Below, piece after piece: positions 12,591-25,169 of a DNA stretch of 64,000 nt. Source of the DNA: Cadophora sp. MPI-SDFR-AT-0126. Lineage: Eukaryota > Ascomycota > Leotiomycetes > Helotiales > Ploettnerulaceae. Position 1 is the first letter of the stretch. Every line of letters starts with the position of its first letter. A program made the position numbers and the translations under genes. The notes beneath the pieces are model-generated. The model saw only the letters and a list, made by a program, of their open reading frames with translations, ran no database searches and was not told the origin of the DNA. Location: contig JAGMVK010000017.1 of assembly GCA_020747065.1 (NCBI GenBank), positions 1,116,001 through 1,180,000 of the forward strand, read 5' to 3'.

Positions 12591-14486
12591 TCACCCCCAC
12601 AAAACATTCAACCTCCTCCACCCCCTCGTCGGCGCTATCAGCTCTTCCGGATTCTCATGCATCTCATCCAACGCCTGACGGATAGGAATGGCATCTAGAT
12701 CCAAAATTTTCGTCTTCTTGAAGACTTTCCATCCGGCGTATGCGAGGAGGACGAGTGGGATGTCGCTGTTCTTTGTCAGTATGTGAAGTGTTATTCTACG
12801 AGGGAAGAGGGAGGAGGGAAGGAAGGGGGGAAGGGAGGGAAGGGAGGGGGACTTACAGATATGCGGAGATGAAGGTGGCGTTGTCCCAATTCCCCTTTGT
12901 GAATACAGTGAAGCCGCCGGTGAGGAGGAGAATGACGCATGTGCCCAATGCGATTCGGGAGGTGTACGCTAGAATAACAAGTCAGTGTTTATCAGGCTGC
13001 GTGATTATCTCTCGTGACTTACGAGTCCACGAATGATGCCACGGTAACTCCTCCCTTGCAATTCCCTGCCTCTTCAACGCCTCATGTAACCTGATATGAT
13101 TAACCAGAATCACGATCCAACTAACCAACGTGCCCGCAGCAGTTAAATTCAGAAACCAGTAGAATACCGTCAAGGCTCCACTGGACAGCGCCATATACGC
13201 GAGCGTAGCAATAGCAGTCTGCAGGACAACACAAACGTACGGGATCCCCCATTTGGTCGTTCGTAGGAATATTTGAGGAGCTTGGCGCTTGAGTGCCAGA
13301 CCGTATAGGATCCGCGTCCCGGTCAATAGACATTGATTTGACGCCGACCAGGCGGAGGTCAGAACCACAGCATTGATGATCGACGGGACGACTTTGACAC
13401 CCGCTCTCGTAGCAGCCGTGACGAACGGACTTGTCGACGCATTCCCAGCATCATTATTCAGCGTCTCATCGTTACTCGGCACCAACATGCCCACAATCAG
13501 TACCGAGAGGAGGTAGAACACCGACACCCGTGCAAAAACCTTCTTACACGCCTTCGGGATATTCTGCCTCGGACTCTTCGTCTCGGCCGCCGCAACGGAA
13601 ACACTTTCCACGCCCGCAAACGAGTACACGGCGTTAATCATGACCTTCCAGAACCCTAGGAACCGGCCCCACGACCCTGTAGCGATATACGCCACGAATG
13701 GACCCGGACTATTCCAATACCTGAATCCAATCCTCTCCTGTCCCGGCACACCACCAAGATCAATAACCAAGCCCATAATAATAATACCAATCACAAGCAG
13801 AATCTTAAGCACCGCAAAACAAAACTCCACCTCCCCATAAACACCCACAAACACAATGCCCACCAGAAACGTCACAACGATAAACAGCGTGATCCACAGC
13901 GCAGGGTACTTCTCCGTCCAGAACTGGATCAGCACCAGCGCAGCCGATATCTCGGCCGGAACGCTGAGATACGTCCCGTAGACGACGTTCCAGCCGACGG
14001 CGAAGCCGAGCGCTGGGTCGACGAGCAGGTCGGCGTGGCGGACGAAGGACCCGGTTACGGGGAAGAGGGCGGATACTTCGCCGAGGGCGAACTGCACGGC
14101 GCAGACGACGAGGCCGACGAGGAGGTAGCCGAGGAGAGCGCCTAGTGGGCCGCCGGTTTGGAGGGCGCCCCCGAGACTGAGGAAGAGTCCTGTGCCCTAT
14201 GAGGAAGCAATCAAGCTGTTAGCGTTTTGTATATATCATATCACGTGGAGAGAATATTGAGGAGTAGAAGTGGACATACGATCGCGCCGGCAAGGGCTAT
14301 CATCTGGATATGGCGCTGTGAGAGGGCTCGAGAGAGGTTGTTCTCCTCTTGAGCGTGTACGATCCGTACGGAGTCGGATGTGGTGTGGACATTGCTACCG
14401 CCAAGTTCCTTAGTCGAGCTCTCGATTTCCATTTGAGCATCTGTTGCAGCTTGAGCTGCTGCTGGACGGTCGCCGAACCTAAACAT
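12591..14486 (-). CDS. Amino-acid permease (APC superfamily, fungal AAP type)
   Basis: Four exons: 14486-14280, 14196-13023, 12968-12857, 12765-12591; introns of 83, 54 and 91 bp with donors GTATGT, GTAAGT, GTAAGT. The 555-residue product has a hydrophilic N-terminus ending RALSQRHIQMIALAGAIG, followed by TGLFLSLG, the first membrane segment and substrate-site glycines of yeast-type amino-acid permeases. A run of hydrophobic segments consistent with 12 membrane spans follows, including the AGVESVSVAAAETKSPRQNIP loop and SAWSASNQCLLTGTRILYGLA, both family hallmarks. The C-terminus is short and hydrophilic. It should be a plasma-membrane proton-coupled amino-acid importer; the sequence does not fix the substrate. 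The last intron contains a long polypyrimidine run on the coding strand, so its acceptor was chosen from frame continuity (TAT CT|C GAC ATC). Confidence 0.92.
12797..12850. repeat. Polypurine tract inside a permease intron
   Basis: The plus strand consists almost only of A and G (gaagagggaggagggaag-like units and repeated ggaaggga), so the transcribed pre-mRNA has a long CCTTCCC-type polypyrimidine run shortly after the 5' splice site of the last intron. Confidence 0.85.
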
Positions 14487-15369
14487 CGTGTCTTAAAAGT
14501 ATCAGACTGTGCGAAAAGTCGGACTAGAAATCCACAAATTTCCAGCGCCAGTATGAAATCAAAGCATGTGCATTTTTGAATGTCGAAAATGGAGATAGTA
14601 TTTTGACGACCCTGGAAGAATACCAGCCTGTGATATGGAGTCCAATGTTCTGGACAAAAATGCAGGCGAGAAGTGAAGTCGAAAATTCAGGTGATGTATA
14701 TCTACTACTGTGGGCCAGGCCTCGTAAGGGTCTAGACTGCTATAGGGGTTATCCGTCTTCGTGTTGGTGGTTCAGTATGGCGTCAATATGACCTTACCCG
14801 AACTAGGCAGGTGTAGCCATGTCTAGTGGGACTTTGTAGGGACGAACTGTCGGCTAGTCGAAGCTTGTGGTTGTACTTCGGCATATGCAAGAAGATCCAC
14901 TAGCAAAGCTTGTTTCTGAGAGACTCTTTCACAACGCTAAAAAGTTTAGAAGTTCTTGCAATTGATGAATTCGTCTGAAGAATGCTTCAATGTCCTGCTT
15001 AAAGGCATGAAAAACAGTTTCAAGGACATTGGGCGGCCACTCGGCTGCATCAATGTAAATCGTTAAAAGTAAGAGTTCTGGCACAAGTACCCACAAGCAA
15101 GGGACAAAGAGAAAGAATGTGCCCAGAAAATAAAACAAGATTTCATTAACGCCAAAATGCCGCTCGCTACATCCGATCCGTGAAAGCCAAATAGGTATCA
15201 GAAGTTCATACGTATGCCCATTTCTCATAACCTCCATACGCGCCATCATTGAAATCCATCATCACGCGCCGTCCCAACTCTTCCAGCGACTTTCAGTCAT
15301 CATGTACGCTCTACATGGAGCCCGCCCCCTCCCAACTTTTAACCCATGCATCGGCCCAGCTACATCGAA
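14487..15369. other. Intergenic with permease promoter side
   Basis: This holds the upstream region of the permease and the 3' flank of the large F-box gene. The only open frame of note is the weak 106-codon one listed separately. Confidence 0.5.
14929..15249 (-). CDS. Doubtful small ORF, possible single-span membrane protein
   Basis: An ATG-started, intronless 106-codon frame. It encodes one strongly hydrophobic stretch (about residues 37-65, ILFYFLGTFFLFVPCLWVLV onward) followed by an amphipathic segment. I recognise no family, there is no promoter signal I can point to, and a frame of this length can occur by chance. Listed so that it is not lost. Confidence 0.15.
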   Translation of the reverse strand: MMARMEVMRNGHTYELLIPIWLSRIGCSERHFGVNEILFYFLGTFFLFVPCLWVLVPELLLLTIYIDAAEWPPNVLETVFHAFKQDIEAFFRRIHQLQELLNFLAL

Positions 15370-18300
15370 TTACAATTTCCCAGTAAGGATATCCCGCTCG
15401 AATATCCGAACTCCTAGGACGTCAGAGAATCGAATGCCATCAATCGTTTCAACCCGCAATCCAGTTTTCACAATCCCATCCTCATCATCCGAGCTGTCTG
15501 GGAAGTCGTATTTGCTCTCCTCATTCCATCCACCAGAAGTCGAGATTGCCGCACTTCCCATCACCAATTCCGCAAGAGCCTTAGCACTTGTCCAATTCGC
15601 CTCTTTCCCTTTGCCTTTCTTATCAACCTTCGGTTTGAGCATCGGCTTGCGACGAACCAAGCGATCAAGTGCCTGATCAAGAGCCAGGTATTCGAGCTTC
15701 ATGGACGGATTGTGGCAGATGACGTCGACAGCGAACTTGCGGAATTCACGCATCACCCATGTACAGGTGTCCTCGGGGTTGTGGAAGGAGATGACATGCA
15801 AGACACGAAGAGCTGTGAGCCCGGACATGTACTGCATCAGTGTGTGCTTTGAAGAGTTAGCCATGCTGGTGAAACTGGAGTGAGAGTACTTACCATGGTG
15901 CGAACGCCAAAACTGCAACCCAGTTCTTCCAAGTTCTTGGCACGTTCGCAAAGAAGCACAGCCGTTTTGATGTTGAAACCCCACTCCATTGAGATGGTAT
16001 CATTCCGAACGACCAGGACCTTCAAAGTAGGTGCATGCTTCTTGAGCACCATTTTTCGGATCTGTTCAATAGTGACAGTTGACTTCAATGCATTACCCTC
16101 TACGCGGTCCTTCGACGTCCGCTCCATCATGACAAGTTCCGTCAATTTCTCTAATTGCGAGAGACACAGAAGGAACGGCAGCGTGACATTGTCGGTGTGA
16201 ATTTTGTGCAGTGGCAGCGGAGATAATTTGTTCTCTCTAGCCAACATATTCCAGATTGGAGACTGTGCACCGACGTTGAGAAGGGTAATGCTTTGCAGTG
16301 CATTGATATCCACGCCTCGAGCGAGAACTGAAGCTTTAGTGGGAATCATATAGATCGAGAGAGTGTCCAGGGTAAGACCACGAGTACTGCGAACATATTC
16401 GCTCATCGCGGAACGAATTCCCGTACCATCCCGAGACAGTTCCTTCAACTCACTGATATGCTCAGTGACATAGCTCATGCCTGCAGTCAACTGGACAACC
16501 CTTTCAGAAACGGTTTTGATAGCGGCTTTAGCCTGTGCGATCATCTGCCTGTCCGTCTCGGTGATGGTGTTCCCGGATTGGAGATGACTAGAGAATTCTT
16601 CCACTTTCTTCGCCCACATGTCGCCTTCCTGTTCCATTGCCACGACGGAAGACACCAATTCATTGTGCTGGTCTATCACTTCCAAGAATTCTCTTCTTTC
16701 CAGATCAAAATTGGCGGCTATTGCTGCATCCTTTGCTGCATCCTCCGCTTTCCGGTTCGCTTCCTGGGCTGCATCATCGGTCACATCTTGGTCTGTTTCG
16801 GACAGCGCCGCTTCTGTGACCACCGACTCATCGGGAACCACTTCCGCTGAAGGTACCTCGGACTCAACTGCCAACTCATTTCCTTCTGGCTCTTCGACAT
16901 CGATATCTTCAGGGTTTGAGACATCTGGGCCGTCTTTTGCCTTCTTCTTTGGAGGTTCATCGAAAAGACCTGGCTCTGAAGCAACAGGCCCAGTCATAAT
17001 AGCCGCATCCTCGACTCCATCCGTGCTTGCGCTGGAAGAAGCAGGAGTAGCTTTCGCTGTACTACTTTCATCACTTGCAGCTGCCTTGTCAGGCTTCTTC
17101 TCCTCTTCCGTGGCATCAAGATACATCTGCGCTGCCTTCTCGATCATCGCAAGAGTTTCCTTTCCTTCGACCGAAACATCTCCCCCTTGCTTGACGTGCC
17201 CCATTAGCTTGGCCGCAACAGGGGCCAAATTGCGGATGAACCGTCTCTTCGGGTCTTCTTCAGGCCTGGTTTTCTCGACCTCCTCTTTTAAAGCGACTGG
17301 AGTCTGTGGCTTAGGCTTCGGCGCCGGACTTTCACAGCCGAGAATCTTTGCTAGTGCTGCTTCTTGATTCTTCTTCTCTTCTTGGGCCTTGAGAGTCTTG
17401 GAGGGTCCGAATGGGTCGGGGTGTGCTGCTATAGGCGGATTAGGAGGGGGGAGGCCTGGTGGAGGAATGAGTTGACCGAATTCATCTTCTTGGTCCGAAT
17501 CATCGTCAGATTGTGGATCTGGCTGTGGTTTCCGAGATCTGTTGATGAGAGCATCGGAGAAAGACAATTTCAATGAGCTCAAAGTCGAAGAACTATCGCG
17601 AATGCATTCCTTCAACTCATCTAGGTAATCCAAAGAGTCCATATCCAATACTGTCAGGGTCTTTAGATCTTTGAATCCGCGTAGTGTTGGAGGAGCCTTG
17701 ACCTCGACTTTTCCGCCAGGTGGTTGTAGGTAGATTTTCGCAATCTGGTTGCCAAATGGGAAGGAGTTCGGACTACCTGCTGGCACTGGAAGTATTGGGG
17801 GTAAAGGGTGAAGTATGGAACCTGGCACAGTCGAATCGACCTCTCCTGGAGCTGGAGGTAGGATAGCGTTCGGTAGAGGTGGGAGAGGCTGGTATGTTGT
17901 TGGACCCGACTGCATTCGAACATGGAAATGCTTGAGAGCTTTGATCTTGTGTAATTCTCTCCATACTGGGCGACTTAATTCCACGCGAATATCCCACCTG
18001 CGGATGTTAGCATGGCTTTCCCGCACAGCGAACCGTACTTACTGAAATCTTTCAAGAGACTTGGCCTGCCGCAAGGTGAGGAGCAGTAAAGTATTCATAA
18101 ACTTGCCGCAGCTCAGTTCGTTCAAATAAGCTCGATATGCCATTTCTCCTTTGATGCCACCGCTCTGTGTCTCCATTATCAGCTCCTTCAAGTATTGGGC
18201 ATAATTGTAGTCGCTGGTAACAAATGTTTCCAATCCTCCCGCAAGGCTGTCAAACGGATAATCGTTGGAGGGGTCATCTTCGTCCGGGAAGAGGATGTGG

Positions 18301-18879
18301 AAGCTCCGGTATATTCTTTCTGCAGCTAGGTCGCGGAAATGTTTTGATACCAAGGAGAGGGCAATGAGGTCAGGAGAGGATGCCTGGGAATACCAGTGTT
18401 AGCAAAATGTTGGAAATGGTTCGAGGATATTTTCGCCCAGCCTCATGCCCCGCAGACGGGGGAAACTGGATACTGACATGTTTGAATATCTCCTTCTTTG
18501 TTTCCAGCGGCAGATCATCGAAATTGAGCTTCTTCTTTGGCACGGCTTGGTCTGCTGGTATAGGTTCTGGCGTCGGGCAGGCTATTGGTGAAGCCATTTC
18601 GGGAGAGGTTGAGGCTGGCGAGCTCTTGGATGTGGAGGTCGTGGCAGACACAGGGGCATTCAGTTCTTGCAGACCGAGGACGTACAAGGATCGATGCCAC
18701 ACATCATCTAGCTGAGGATTCTTGATGGGGGTTGTACCTCTGCGTCTGGAGTAAACGGGAGGAATGCCAGGCATTGTACGGACGGAGACTGAGACTGAGG
18801 CAGCAACTGCTGGCTGGGTGTGAAGCTGAGAAGCTGAAGCCGAAGGATGGGAGGTGCAGCGCAAGTGGAGACGAGACAT
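15370..18879 (-). CDS. Large F-box protein with leucine-rich-like C-terminal part
   Basis: Four exons: 18879-18478, 18383-18043, 17997-15894, 15831-15370; introns of 94, 45 and 62 bp, 1102 residues. The ATG at 18879 is the first one; the open frame upstream has only a TTG. After a 120-residue low-complexity leader comes LNFDDLPLETKKEIFKH, split by intron 1, and ASSPDLIALSLVSKHFRDLA: a clear F-box, the Skp1-binding element of SCF ubiquitin ligases. The middle (about residues 310-600) is disordered, proline-rich and then acidic with many Lys/Glu/Ala and a PPKKKAK stretch that could be a nuclear localisation signal. A coiled-coil-like region (residues about 600-680, LERREFLEVIDQHNELV) leads into leucine-rich segments (LTLDTLSIYMIP, LEKLTELVMM, NLEELGCSFG) that probably form the substrate-recognition surface. 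Intron 3 has two usable acceptors (after CAAAG or GATGCAG), both in phase; I chose the second. The target is unknown. Confidence 0.85.
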
Positions 18880-19932
18880 CTTTGTTTCTGGGGTTTCTGG
18901 GCCCAATCCAGGCCAGTGCAGTGAGTAGAGTGGGGTTGTGAGTGGTTATCGCAGCGCTAGGAAGTAACCCTACAGTACTGTACTGCCCTATCAGCCGATC
19001 CATCAGGCGGGCGGGGCGAGCTCGGGGCATCGGGCGGGATGTAGCGATAGCCTAGCCTACATTCTTGTGGGGAATGCTGGAAAGGACCGCTGCTGTTTTT
19101 AAGTGTTCATTGGGCGAAGTGTCCAGGAATGTTGTAAGCATCTAGTAAGGACAGGAGAGCAAGATCAGAATAAAGCAAGGGGAGGAGGAAATGTAGGCAC
19201 AATTAAGCTCCTCATCCTGTCCTGTCCTGTCTACCGCCTTAGAGTCGTCAAGTGCCCGAATGCTGCCAAGAATAGAAATCTTAACAGGCCTCCAAGAAAA
19301 CACACACGATATTCTGGCATTCAAATTGAATAAGTATCACAAAGTTGCTTCCTTGAGAGCCTCGGACAATGATGGTCCAAGAAGTCAATTCAAAGGTAGA
19401 ATCAGTGCCTTCATCGGTAAACTTTCCTCACTCTTGCACCCAGTCAGAGATGCCCTCGACTCGCTTATCAAAAGCTTCCTAAGGTGATGTCCTCGAGGCT
19501 CAACACTGTAACATATCAAGATATCGGCAGATAATTAATCTCATTGCAGCACAAGAGAGCCTTTTCTATGACAAGTTTCCTGTGCAGATCTATGAACAAG
19601 CCGAGGATATGGAAGAGCATCCCCTAGATACCAGTATTTCCTATTATCACTTCCAATATTTGCCAGCATGTATATTCACATTGTTGTAAACACCTCACCC
19701 CGAGAGCAATCTCGGACGCGGCTTCCTTGAAACCCTGCGACTTATGGGTCAAATAGACCCAATGGCAAGTTGATCTTTGAGCCTTAGACGCCGCTCTTTC
19801 AGCCGCACCATCTAGACCTTCTGGGCGTTTTTCAGCTGAATGTGAAAGTTCCGAAGACAAATAAACCTTTTCCTCTGGGTTCTTGTGTACCTTTTGACTG
19901 TTGGAATGATCTAATACTCAGTTACTATAAGC
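18880..19932. other. Divergent intergenic region between F-box and HET genes
   Basis: Promoter space for two divergently transcribed genes. No conserved open frame is seen. Tandem tgtcc units occur near 19218-19230 (cctgtcctgtcctgtc). Confidence 0.55.
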
Positions 19933-21588
19933 ATGAAGATGCAACGTTATCAGTACAAACCCCTCACAGCAGACGGCTCTAGCATCAGGCTTCTCCGTCT
20001 CGCTCACTACCCCGGCCAACCCTTCGACGATCCAATCGAATGCGAGATATTCCATGCTTCTATCCAAGACACGCAATTCGAAGCTCTCTCCTACGTCTGG
20101 GGCGACGTTAAACAGACCGTAGACCTCGTTATCGATGGCAGCACCATCCCCATAACCACCAATCTCGACACCGCCCTCCGTAGCCTCCGTCCCCTTCAAT
20201 CAGATGAGCCATGGATCCTCTGGGTAGACGCCATCTGTATTGACCAAAGCAATGTCGATGAGCGCGGACAGCAAGTCCAGCTCATGTGGCAGATCTACAG
20301 TAAAGCCGTCGCTGTGACGGTGTGGTTGGGACCTGAGGGCGGAGACAGCGAGATCGCAATGGATGGGTTTGCCTGTCGAGAAACACAGCGTCGACTCGAA
20401 GAGAGGAAGATTTGGCATCCAATGAGCAGCAACCCATGTGGTTGTCATGCTGGGGACTTCAAGACTGAACCGCCTACCACTGGTGTACATGAGCTTCTCA
20501 GGCGACCCTGGTTCCGTCGAGTTTGGGTAAGTGACATCCATGCATACATATCTCCCTATTTATTTACTGTCTGAAATTTCACTCACACACAACGCCAGGT
20601 CCTGCAAGAAGTAGCAGCAGCAAAAGAACTCTTCATCGCATGCGGCGATGTCGCCGTTCGCGCCGAGGACTTCTACTCCGAAATCAACGGCATCGTCGGA
20701 TTCTACGGCTCCTTTACCAAAATGATGCGTCTCTACCGCCCAGTCCTCGAATTCATGAACCCAGCATCCCCAATCTTCCGACCAGGAACCATGCCCCTAT
20801 CCCTCCTCATCGAGATGTTCCGCTCTTGGGAAGCCACCGATCCCCGGGACAAAGTTTACGCACTCCTCGGTCTCTCTGCAGACGCTTCGAACGCTTCCAA
20901 TCTCAGACCAGACTATACTCTATCCCAGACAGAGATCTCCCGAAAATTCATTGAGTTCGCCCTCCCCGATTGCACCATCCTTTCCACCAACAGCGAGACA
21001 CACGACGTAATGTTCGAAATCGACGCCGTGCTCATAGGTCGAATAGGCACAAAATGGAGCGGCGGTAACGAGCGCTACTGGGAATTCAATGCCAAACAGT
21101 ATAAATCCGAAACCACCGATCCATTTGACCACAAACTCCACCCACGAGCAAAACATCTCTTCGAGAAATCATGGAGAATCAACATGCCCAACGAGCGCAA
21201 ACTTCAACTCAGCGATTTCGTCTGCCTCCTTCGCGGCTCTCCACTCCCCTCCATCCTGAGTCGCCGAAACGGAGTCTACGCCCTCGAGATGCTCGCAACC
21301 CCCGAACCAGAACTCTGTCGAGATCGAAACGATCCTCCAGCCGAGATGTCCTGGTCAGAGGCTCTGCAACAGCTCGTTAGAGTCGAGACGGATGAAGGAA
21401 GTGGATTCAAATTGGAATTGACGTGGAATCCATTCTCGCCGCTCAAGCCGTCGCAGAAGAGTCAGACGGAGGCGTCGGAGTGGAATATAAGGTGGGAGAA
21501 TACGATGAATGCGTTGAGGAGGCAGCAGGGTGATGTGACGCGCGAGATTGCTCATGAAGGATTTTTGGAGTGGAAGAGAGGGGCTTGA
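19933..21588 (+). CDS. HET-domain (heterokaryon incompatibility) protein
   Basis: Two exons, 19933-20526 and 20599-21588, joined across a 72-bp intron (GTAAGT ... GCCAG) in phase 0; 527 residues. The HET domain occupies about residues 45-205: FEALSYVWGD, ILWVDAICIDQSNVDERGQQV, IYSKAVAVTVWLG and RRPWFRRVW are the standard signature blocks of PF06985. The intron falls right after RRPWFRRVW, and the second exon starts VLQEVAAAKE, the next family block. The C-terminal half is the variable part, with DPRDKVYALLGLS as the usual downstream motif. HET proteins trigger cell death after fusion of unlike hyphae; most paralogues have no proven role. The coding strand is C-rich at the 5' end and turns G-rich after about 21,350. 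It converges on the second HET gene about 1.3 kb away. Confidence 0.9.
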
Positions 21589-22898
21589 TTGTATTTAGAA
21601 GTGTCAAAGTGGTTTCAACAACCCCGTTTAAGTGCTAAGTGGCTTTCAGTGACTCGATATCGTTTGAGTGCCGTGATGCATGACGAGGAGAGGGCATATT
21701 GTACCTTTGTCCTTCGAGCCACATGGCATTGCACGCGTCGATCATCGTCCTACCTGAACACCCAAAACCTTCCACTTACCATTCACTCAAGCGAAGAACA
21801 GGACCCCGCTATTCAAGTCTCTGGACAATAGCGCTATGTCCTCGTAAGGCATCTTGCGTAGATCAAAATCTATATTCTGGAATCTAGAATATAGCATAGA
21901 ATGAAGAGTCATAACCCATCGCCCATCCCAAACACTGACGCCGTCCCACGTCTAACAAATGTCATTCGTCTGTTCTAGAACTTTGAGTGGCAGAGGGATG
22001 GTTACCGTCGATAGTTATGCGGATTAAGATCCGTATAATTCAAATCAAACGTTGAACGTGATAGCGGTGGGTGTATGCTATCAAATGTATATTTCAAGAA
22101 TATTTTAGTTATGGTTATCATATGATCATCCGATTTAGTGCTATCTGTTTCTAGAAACGGATATGACGGATGGGCGGCAAAGGAAAATCATGTGGCCTAC
22201 CGACATCATGTTCCTTACCTTGATTTTGAACTATCCGTTGCGTTGCTGCCAGGCGTTCTCTTAACGCTACAGGCTGTGGCCCCAGAAATCCCACAGTGGT
22301 CTTAGCATAATCAAGGACGCAAAGTCAATCCTCGCAGCAGCGCAGCAGATACAGTACCAATTCTTAAAATGGATACACTATTAGGGGTAGTGAATTAGTT
22401 TGAGATATGGAATAACAGACTTTTAAGCTGCAAACTTTCTTAATTGCCAAATGTTATAGACGGAGAAATTCTGGTTACGAAGTATGCCTTTGAAAGTATA
22501 CCAGCTATTCGACTACAACATCACGCAATAATGCTCTTGCTCTAGAAGGTCGTGGATTGAACCCTTAACCTACACCAAAATCAGCATTGTCGAGGCTCAA
22601 AGCAGCGCGAGGACGTACATCAATGCTAGTTCTGATAGTACTAGTGCATCAGTAAAGTGGATATCAAATATTAACTATGGAGTACTAACATGACGTCAAT
22701 TCCGTAACACATTATGGAGCACCTCTATGGCCAGCCTGTCGTAGGTCCCCTCCCTCTACTGATATTTCGGACCGTGGGCCCAGGAATGTCGCTGCCAGAG
22801 AGGAATCATTAGAGCCTGGACGTTGGACGTCTGCAAACAACTTTGAGCTGAGGTTCTTGCTGTAGTCAATGACATGGAAAATACAGACCAATGACCTC
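21589..22898. other. Convergent intergenic region between two HET genes
   Basis: A/T-rich in the middle (about 22,000-22,150 and 22,370-22,520). No open frame of interest. Both flanking genes end here, so it mainly contains 3' untranslated sequence. Confidence 0.55.
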
Positions 22899-25169
22899 TC
22901 AAACCAAGGTTATAGTCTTGATAGGAGCGCTTTTCAGCCATTCCATCTGCTTTTTCTTCGGGCTATAATCAACTCCCCAGTTACCGAAGGAAAATATCCC
23001 AAGCCTTGAGAAGTTGGAATCACCAAGATGTCTAAGTATCAGGCCTTCAGGGATTGGAACTATGATTACCATCAGGGACACAGGCATGGATCCTGAACTT
23101 CCATCTGCAAATTCCGCTTCGAGGGCATCAAGCCGAGGGATGGCTATCAAGTTTTCCTCTGACCCATCATCAAGACTCCATTTGAGATAACATCGATAAG
23201 CTTTCGTATTGGCAGTGCTCTCCAAATCGGATGTGCCTACCGTATCGGATGTGCCTACCGTATCGGATGTGTCTTCCGCATAGGATGTGCCTTCCGCATA
23301 GGATGTATTTGTCACATACGTGCACCGTACTTGACGCAATCTTCCTCTTACTTGCAAGCTTGCAGACTCGACAGCGCCGAATGAGGGATCGTACCCCGAA
23401 AAGTTTCCACTTGCTGAAAAGTTCTTGATGATGTAATTAACCACCTCAAAATGAACGTGACTATATGGACGACGAACTCTCGATCTTATCGGCTCATTGA
23501 TCGCAGCCCATGACCAAGATGGACCTTGGTATTCCAGTGGTCTGAGTTTTAGCTGATCTGAAGGCCCGAGTCTGTTCCGGCGCTGCCAGAGCAACTGTGA
23601 TCCTATGTCTGATCTCCACAATCCTGCTTTATATTCATCGCGAAGACTCTTTCCAAAATGCGCTGCAATGGCAGAGATTGCAGGAAGCCGATCGGTTCCA
23701 CGAGTCAGAGCGCGATGAGAGTAAGCAGAGAGTATCTCGTTCCAACAATGCAACAGAGCTTGACGACGTTCGTTCGAGGAGGTTATTTCCGATATTTCCA
23801 GTATTATCTTCAATGCTTCTCGGAATAGATCGTCAAATCTCTCCGCATTGTATACGCTTGTATTCTTGAATCCATCAACGGGACTGGTATACCCCGATAG
23901 AGTCTGACACGTCCAACGTGTCTGAAGAGAGCCATACTCGATAATGCGTGGTGAGAGAAACCGTTCTTGAAGAGGCCATGCCCTCAGGTCTAGCGGTTCT
24001 GTCGTTGTAATGTCTGGCACGAGTACAACTGATCCCAGTCTGTTGTCTGAGCATCGAACTGCCAGCTTGAAGACTTGTTCTGGGGTATCTGCTCCCATCT
24101 TTTGCCGTTCGTGAAGAAAGCCATCAGCCACCCCTGCCGCTCTAGAGGCCACAATAGTCACAATAGCTTGACTGTAAATTAAAGGCATTTGTCCTATTTC
24201 CCGATTCTTGTCGTTTTGATCGTCTTGAATAATACACAAGGAATCGATCCAAAGATATCTTATACCGACATTCTTCGCAACTAATACGGCGTCCCTCACT
24301 GATGGCGGGAGGTTCTGTTGGTCTATTACCAGCGAATGTCGCCGATACGAATCATTCGTTGTAGTGATAGGTTGAGGACCACCCCAGCAGTAGCTTAATG
24401 CGGCATATGGTTTCTTAGTGGAGATGGAGATTGTTTCTATCAGGCGGAGTTGATGGTAATTCCGACCCGCGCGTTCGACAATCTCCAGGACCCGGGTGGG
24501 CATGAAGTCCCCCGTCGGCTTAGGACAAGTTTGGTGCTTCTCCAAGCACTCTCGTTTCCATTTCTGTACCTGATTGAAGCATTTTTCGGAACCTGGTGCG
24601 AGATTTATTGGTCTCGTCAAAAATTCTTTCGAGGCAGGGTCATCTGAACGTGATCAGATCTTATTGTCTTAGGTTCTTGAATTGATCGAGAACTTACCGG
24701 CCATAGCTATAATCTCAAACACCTGTCGTCCCCACAACATGTTACTTTCCCAATCTAGTTGTTTGCCCTCTCGTCGGCCAGACTCGAGTTCCAATACTCC
24801 AAAGGAGCCCAGCTCCAAACAGGTGGCCAGAAAATCATTTTTATATTTGGCAAAACTTATTTGTGGGTCGGTAATTATAGCAAGGCAGAATTTACAACCT
24901 CCGTTGGCAGCCAGCCTTGCTTCTCCCAAAGTGCAATCGAGGATACAGATATTTTCAATACCCTTCAGGTCTACGGGTCTTGACCTGGGCAGCATTTTCT
25001 CAAGCAGCCAGTCTCGGACCCTCATGCTTAAAGCCCCTTTGATATGCGCTTCGACATCCTGAGAGGCTCCCAAGGCTCGCTCCCACCACTCCTTATTCCT
25101 TTTATATAGGACTAGCTTCTGACAATACTCGCAAGAGTGAGGGGGGACAAATGCTGTAGGTGATGCCAT
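22899..25169 (-). CDS. HET-domain protein with internal hexapeptide repeats
   Basis: Two exons, 25169-24698 and 24643-22899, joined by a 54-bp intron (GTAAGT ... TTCAG); 738 residues. The N-terminal part (HSCEYCQKLVL, then LGEARLAANGGCKFCLAI) carries the paired-Cys leader seen in many fungal HET proteins. The HET domain follows at about residues 220-370: YAALSYCWGG, LPPSVRDAVLVAKNVGIRYLWIDSLCIIQDD, IYSQAIVTIVASRAAGVADGFL. Downstream blocks DLRAWPLQERFLSPRIIEYG and GPSWSWAAI are also typical. Near residue 600 five imperfect six-residue repeats (TSYAEG, TSYAED, TSDTVG, TSDTVG, TSDLES) are encoded by an 18-bp minisatellite. An ATG at 25283 is in frame and would add 38 residues; I chose 25169 because the extension looks like leader sequence. 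The protein belongs to the STAND-free, HET-only group by appearance. Confidence 0.88.
23229..23318. repeat. Coding minisatellite, 18-bp unit, about 5 copies
   Basis: The first two units (from 23229 and 23247) are identical, the next two (23265, 23283) differ from each other at one base, and a fifth from 23301 is degenerate. The unit is a multiple of three, so copy-number change keeps the HET protein in frame. Confidence 0.92.

Noticed and set aside
8067..14486. Transcription factor and amino-acid permease as a metabolic cluster
   Set aside because: They are 2.6 kb apart with no biosynthetic enzyme nearby, so there is no support beyond proximity.
16618..17367. 249-codon plus-strand frame
   Set aside because: It is antisense to the disordered part of the large F-box gene and mirrors its biased codons (Ser/Ala runs).
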